Shown here: one piece after another, positions 54,071 to 64,000 of the stretch
Position numbering within the stretch: the first letter of the stretch is position 1
How the letters are laid out: each line of letters begins with the position of its first letter
Made by a program: the position numbers and the translations under genes
From: Bradysia coprophila
Taxonomy: Eukaryota; Arthropoda; Insecta; Diptera; Sciaridae
Reading direction: 5' to 3'
Assembly: GCF_014529535.1 (NCBI RefSeq)
Contig: NW_023503307.1
Span: forward strand, 2,039,739-2,103,738
DNA length: 64,000 nucleotides
The notes under the pieces: model-generated
Databases searched by the model: none
What the model was told of the DNA's origin: nothing
Seen by the model: the letters and a program-made list of their open reading frames with translations, nothing else

Positions 54071-56523
54071 AAGAAAATAATTTTGTCGATGTTCGTAGAA
54101 ATGACAAATAAAATGAGCGATGGTTTTGATTGTTTCTCTAAAATAAGGAAGTTTACCATTCCTGATACCCTTAAAATTTTTATTTTTTTGCTAAAATCAG
54201 ATTTACTGATACAAAAATTCAATCAAATAATGAGAAACACTTGTTCTGCGACGTTCCTACGTTCAACGAGGGTGATACTTAAAACAATTTGACATATGTT
54301 TCAAACCGTGGCCTTACGAGGGACTCAAAGTGCCGTGAGGCACTGGTCTATCTAAGCCTTCAAAATGAAGGTAATGTTGCTGTTTGATCTCTGCTTAAAA
54401 GTATGATTCACTTTTTCGTTGAACGCATAAAAGTATAACAGGCTCTTCGGGCTTCGGGCCCAGTGTCTACGTAAGCGACTTTTTTTTTAATTTAAAATAG
54501 TTGTACTTGCCGTATAAAAGACGCGAGGAGGACTCCGTTGGGCACATTGTGCTTACTATAACTTATTGAACATATTCTGTTGAACGGAACTTTCCCTTAG
54601 TTCAGGATGACACGTTTATAGGAGTCTTTTATCAGATCGTGCCCGATTATGTAGTTGCTTACGTCTGCATAATGTAGGCGACCATAATTTGAAGGTCTTG
54701 TTTGCGGATCTTTTAGATAATCTGTGGTGCTGATTGTTTTGTCAATATAGAAAAATTATGGAGAGAGAAGGACTTTCAGTTCATATGATGACTTTGTTCA
54801 GCAACTGGTGTTCATTTAAAATTACAGATTTGTTGAGCGTCTCTCAAATGATCATTTAATAACTATTCCGTATATTAGTTCACTGCAAGCAAGAGGTAAA
54901 GCGCATTTTTACTCCCGCCATGAGTTTATATAAAGGGCCTCGCCATACGTATACATGCTTCCGAATTGTTGATTTGATTATTACGATTGGAGCCGTTGCA
55001 TCTGCAGCTGCAAACTCATAGAACGGGAAAATATATGTTTGATTTGAAGGAATGAAATCTACTATTAGAAAACCTTTTATACCTCACCCATTGGAAGTGG
55101 CATAATAAATTATTTTGTAAAAGGTAAGGGTTCATAAACCTTGCTGTGTAATGACCGTACTTAGTGTAAAGAGATTTTTTTTTAGAAAAAAGGAAATTTT
55201 TTCAATTAAAAGAATAATTTATTTTTGAAACTTTGTAATTTGTTTTGTACACTTAGAAGAGATATGGCAACAAGTATCAGTAATGTACACTGAACTTAAT
55301 TTTTTTTTTTTAGAATTTTTCTTTTAATGATTTTTAAAATTCTTATTTCGTTTAATTTTTTATTGATTTATTAATTTCACAATATATGGGCTGGAGGTTG
55401 GAATATTAAAATAATATTTCACGAATTTACAAATTTATTGATATATCAGATGCGGGATAAGGGTATGGTGGTGGCATTTTTATTTAGCTATATATAATTG
55501 ATATGGAAAATAATTACATTCAAAACGACAAACATTAGATAAAAATTAATATTTTTTTTTAAACTTCAAGATCAAATAAATATTTCCTCTATTTGGTTAG
55601 ATCAATTTTTATCTAATACTCATCTTGTATGTAACGCAACTGAATAATTTTCTTCTTCGTTATTTGCATAAAAATTGTCCTACCTTTAGCATTTGTAAAA
55701 TGTTTAAAACCATTAAGCCGCGATTGTCCCTCCATTTAAGTCATTTTTAGTCATTTTGTAATGAGGATACAGTACATAAAGATCTCTCGACCATATTTTT
55801 GTCTGTGTGTGTGTGTCGATGTTTTGATTCAAATTTCAAAGTTGTCATTCCAGGTAACGTTAACTTGTTGAAGCACTAGATTTTTAAGTGGTCGAAGTTG
55901 ATGCATTGTCACTTGAGACTAGTTTATTAAACTCGGTATATGAAACTATAGTTCCTTCTCACGTGTTTAGTAAAATATCTGATCCACAAATGTAAGTTAC
56001 ATACCAGACAGAACGAAATTAATATTTCCCAAGGCCGAGAGCCGAGTGTGACAGTACACGATGTGTGCCGAAAAAAACATTTATCACCGAGTTCCATACA
56101 GAGGGATTCTTTTGAAGATCCACCTATCAAAGTCGGACCCATTTCGTCTGGGATGGATATATACATGGTCTGAAAGGTCTTTGCCAGTAGACCTCAAAAT
56201 CTCACACAGTCTCGAGCCACACCTGGTTGCTAGTGGAAGATCTCCGAAGATGGAAAAATAGTGTTTTTCATCCGAATTTTTTGGCCGTTATAAATGATCA
56301 TTCCGGGTGAGAGTGGGCTCGTTGGAAAGCTGAGCTTAAGTACTTTTGGGTCATGTCTAGTTTGATTAGATTCATTGATATATGTTTGCAAAAATTTGCA
56401 AGAAATATTTTCAAAATCTGTGTGAACTTTAGACAGGTCTGGGCTGGTACTGATGACGGTTATTGTGAACCTAACATGCTAGTCGTAACATACATTGTCT
56501 ATGCTTTCCGTTGATACCTCATT

Positions 56524-56610
56524 TGCAGTGCTGGTGATTGCCGACATAAAAGAATTTTATGTTAGTACAACCGCTACTCGTAAAACTCGCCAGCAATCAC
56601 CAGCACTGCA
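56524..56610. repeat. Hairpin with 18-bp perfect arms
   Basis: TGCAGTGCTGGTGATTGC at 56524-56541 and its exact complement at 56593-56610 enclose ~50 nt. The inner sequence is not symmetric. A small inverted-repeat element or decayed MITE. Confidence 0.8.
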
Positions 56611-57898
56611 CTTTGTTGAGATGCCTATTCAACCGAAAGAATTAAACAAATTCAAATCGATACGTATCTCTACCAGGACTCCGTGTTTCAACGTGTGTTC
56701 AACCAGCGAGGTTTGAACGTTAACAAGGATAGTATTTTTATTCACGAATATTCACTAAACTTCGTTGATTTTTTTTTCGACAGGTAGACATTACAAATGC
56801 TGAAGGAGCGGACGTAGTTTTAATTTTATTTTATTTTATTTTGAAACTAGTTTCTAGGTAACTGGGGGGGGGAGAAAATATATTTTCTTTAAAGTCTGAG
56901 GCAAAATTGTATACGTGCAAATTTTAGGTTCCATGTTTTTTCTGGGCTGTAAGCGTACGATGCATTTCTTTCTGGTTGGAAATTGCATATTTAAAAGCTT
57001 TATACTAAATATATTTAAATAGTAGATATGCACAAAGAAAATTTGTAGATTTGGTAACAGTTTACTCATGCATTAGTGTGAATATAGAAACTGTAAAATG
57101 AAAAACGGGTAAAGAAATTTGTCAATTATGTTATCACGTTACAAAATTAACTTCAATAAATTAACGTAAAGTCTGTTTGCGAATTGGTTTCTGAAATGAA
57201 ATTCACCAAAAACGAATATGGTCGGATGTCTGTCAAAAGATGTTTGGAGTTGGTGGGTTAATGTTTGTCACTCAGCAACCACACTGTCTATTTTCAATTG
57301 ATGATGTAGACAATCATGCTACGTTTTCCACTGATATTGTATGCTGACAATGCTTGCAATGGAAAACGCTGCATAACTGCTGATCCCATCAACGCAAAAT
57401 TGCTCGTGTGCTTTCGATACTAATATCCTTTCCAGAGCTTGATTAAACTTAGCTCAAATAATAAGCTCAAAGGTTCTACGAGATTGATTCGTTTCACGTT
57501 TTCTATGCCTTTAACGTTAAAAAAAACGTAAAGTGCGTCGTTGCATTCACGCTTGTGGATTGTAAGAAATGTACAAGAAATGCTTGTAGTATGTGACGAA
57601 ATACAAGTCGAACGAATAGGACGAGTGAAACAAACAAAATCCATGAAAAAGCAATTGCTTGGCTTTCGCTGCCCTCAGCATGTAATAAATATATACACCT
57701 GTGTCCAACTGTTTTTTTTTACGAGTTAGTGACTGTGATCTTAAGTCGAAGGCGCGGATCTAAATTCAACTCTTCAAAATAAACATTTGGACATATTTGC
57801 ATATCATCTTTTATGTGTCGATGCAAAGATAAACCCAAACCCTCTCCGAGCTGATGCATAATGTTACTCCTACCACACAGAGACATATTATATATATT

Positions 57899-57953
57899 AC
57901 ACACTTGTCACGAAGAAGTCGAGGCTTGCCGAGACTGATAGTGACAAGTGTGT
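57899..57953. repeat. Hairpin with 13-bp perfect arms
   Basis: ACACACTTGTCAC at 57899-57911 and GTGACAAGTGTGT at 57941-57953, with an inner GAGGCTTGCCGAGACTG. The build (arms of CAC/GTG words with a GC-rich tip) resembles the tips of the palindromes at 13.8 and 45.1 kb. Confidence 0.7.
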
Positions 57954-59422
57954 ACTCTATTTTATCACATAAGCGAAAACGAGACAACAACATAGAACTG
58001 AAGTGTAATTTTTGAATTAAACTTCTAGGTAATTTTGATATCCGAACACCGCGCGTATGTGATAAAATCCAAAACATGACGAGAGGTAACCGATGAAAAG
58101 TGGAGGTTTTGTATGAACTTTGTGTGATCCGAAGTGTAGCCGAGGTTAAAACAACTAAAGCTATTTGTTATTGGTGTGGTGAGTGACACTTGCAGTATCT
58201 GATTTAAATCACAAAAATTGACAAAAATTAAAGCAGAACCGATCATCATAGGAAACGTAGTACGCTCTTAACAACACCCAAAAATAATAATTTCTGATGC
58301 AATATTTTCTGTAAAAATGAGGTTTGTGAATTAAATTAGTCACTGAAACGTCGTGTCTTCGGACCGTAAATTGAGTGGAAATTTAAGTTTTTTTGTTCGA
58401 GAATTTTCAATTTTGAAAAATTTTCCTATACTAACTTCATAGGAACGTGAAAAGTGAAAGGTGATTTAAGTTTTTGATCACGGTAGTGTAAAATGAACCA
58501 GCCAAGAGCATTTGATTCGACTAAAGACCTGAATTATCTGGTTGTCTTATTTTTTCCGAATAAAACTACTGAATGTCAGTGTTCCTTTGAGTTCATTTTC
58601 ATACAGTGTATTATGTCCCTTATTTGACTTTTCAAAAATGAACCTCTCCTGCCTGGTTTATTTTACTCAGCCGTGATTTTTGATGCAACTTTTTACTATT
58701 TCATTGCTACAAGCTAGGTGCATTTTCATAGTTTAAAATAAGATGACCGACATCGCAACCAGACTCCATGTTAATTGTAAGATATTACTAAAGTCAAGGT
58801 ACACTTGTAAATCAATTCGTTCGAAGCATATTTTTGGTGGGACAAACAGTATAGGATCTAAAAAAAATTACACCTCAAATGACGAAATAAAATATTTCTA
58901 TCAAAAATACTTTTGCTGTTTCGGTTGTACATTACAATGTGGTTGTTTTGGCAGGCGGACCATGTGTACGGATATGGGTCTGACCTGATTTTATTTTTTA
59001 TCACATTACGTTGGATGCTGATTTTCTTGTCATTGGCATTAAGTAAATGAATCTTTATAAGCGAGGAAATATTAACTGATCGGAATGGTGTGATTGTTCT
59101 ATTTCTCAAATCGGTTTGGAAGCAGCAGTCAAAAAAATGTAAAAAATCAAATCAAACCAAGGCATGACAAAAGTATAGAAAATCAGATAGATTGTCCTAC
59201 AGATGAATAAATGGCACCTTCTACTACACTTTTGATAACACTGCCGCAGTCAGAAAAACCTCTTTTTGTCTCTCTATTATTAAATAAACTTAAATGGCGT
59301 CAGCTATTAGTGTTAAGTTAATGATATGCACTCACTATATTTTTCACTATTACTACTTCGGTTGCAAATAAATTTTTAAACGAGAACAACTTTAGTGGTG
59401 CACTGATTTCCGTGGAATGAAC

Positions 59423-63903
<4,481 letters not shown>

Positions 63904-64000
63904 CTACAATTACACAATAAATGCTTGGGTTAACAGACATAATGTGTGTTCCAGATTAACAATGCAAAGGCTTAGTGACGGCTAATCATTTGTTAGCAAC
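63904..64000. other. Intron of the ferlin gene at the right edge
   Basis: Sequence before the ATTGTAG acceptor of the first visible ferlin exon (minus strand). No exon is seen to the edge, so the upstream exons (N-terminal C2 domains) lie outside. Confidence 0.7.

Larger units (their letters stand above)
54113..59422. other. Gene-poor interval between two genes
   Basis: No recognised exon in 5.3 kb. Noted: a GT microsatellite at ~55802-55817, a TTTTA run at ~56820-56842, hairpins at 56524-56610 and 57899-57953, and at 58092-58175 a relative of the 36.4-kb repeat. The ORFs (for example 58743-58988, Cys-rich by chance) carry no domain I recognise. Confidence 0.35.

Overview
The window is eukaryotic nuclear DNA: AT-rich, with spliced genes, many very short introns (54-75 nt), GT-AG junctions and long intergenic stretches full of small inverted-repeat elements. 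The protein set (maroon-like-type molybdenum cofactor sulfurase, Rab27, a TRAF-like protein, an otoferlin-type ferlin, cathepsin L, a Cys-type SelW/MIEN1 homologue, DAP1, C19orf12/Nazo, TRIP4/ASC-1) together with the compact introns suggests an insect, most likely a dipteran. A lower dipteran such as a fungus gnat is a guess that the sequence alone does not prove. I see no bacterial or viral gene block.

Layout. 1-849 (+): 3' end of a leucine-rich-repeat gene. 1421-2648 (+): three-exon SelW/MIEN1-like gene, convergent (90 bp between stop codons) with the molybdenum cofactor sulfurase at 2739-5470 (-). 6301-6495: TA-flanked MITE. 7708-9698 (-): TRIP4/ASC-1, seven exons. 9.7-15 kb: repeat country. 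It holds a 2,964-bp element with a 9-bp target duplication that sits inside an older MITE and carries a 14-copy ~146-bp satellite array, then two copies of a composite palindromic element with a tRNA-like core. 15888-18738 (-): cathepsin L. 22465-23031 (-): C19orf12/Nazo. 24.03-24.55 kb: fold-back element with a second MITE in its middle. 25152-27587 (+): DAP1. 29.2-29.9 kb: retroelement tail and tRNA-like sequence. 30-44 kb: gene-poor, with a fold-back at 39.5-40.2 kb, a MITE at 40.3 kb, a 1,040-bp TIR element at 40.9-42.0 kb and a 24-bp minisatellite. 44.8-46.1 kb: duplicated composite MITE with a hAT-type MITE between the copies. 46462-47537 (+): Rab27. 50199-54070 (+): RING-less TRAF-like gene. 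54.1-59.4 kb: no gene recognised. 59423-63903 (-): thirteen exons of an otoferlin-type ferlin, 5' part beyond the right edge.

The genes form no operon or single pathway. Two have related trafficking roles (Rab27 and otoferlin, both in regulated exocytosis). Every exon model given was checked by hand for reading phase across junctions, and each complete CDS sums to a multiple of three. The most distinctive feature is the nested repeat architecture at 10.0-13.1 kb, where two sibling copies elsewhere in the window allow the pre-insertion site to be reconstructed.
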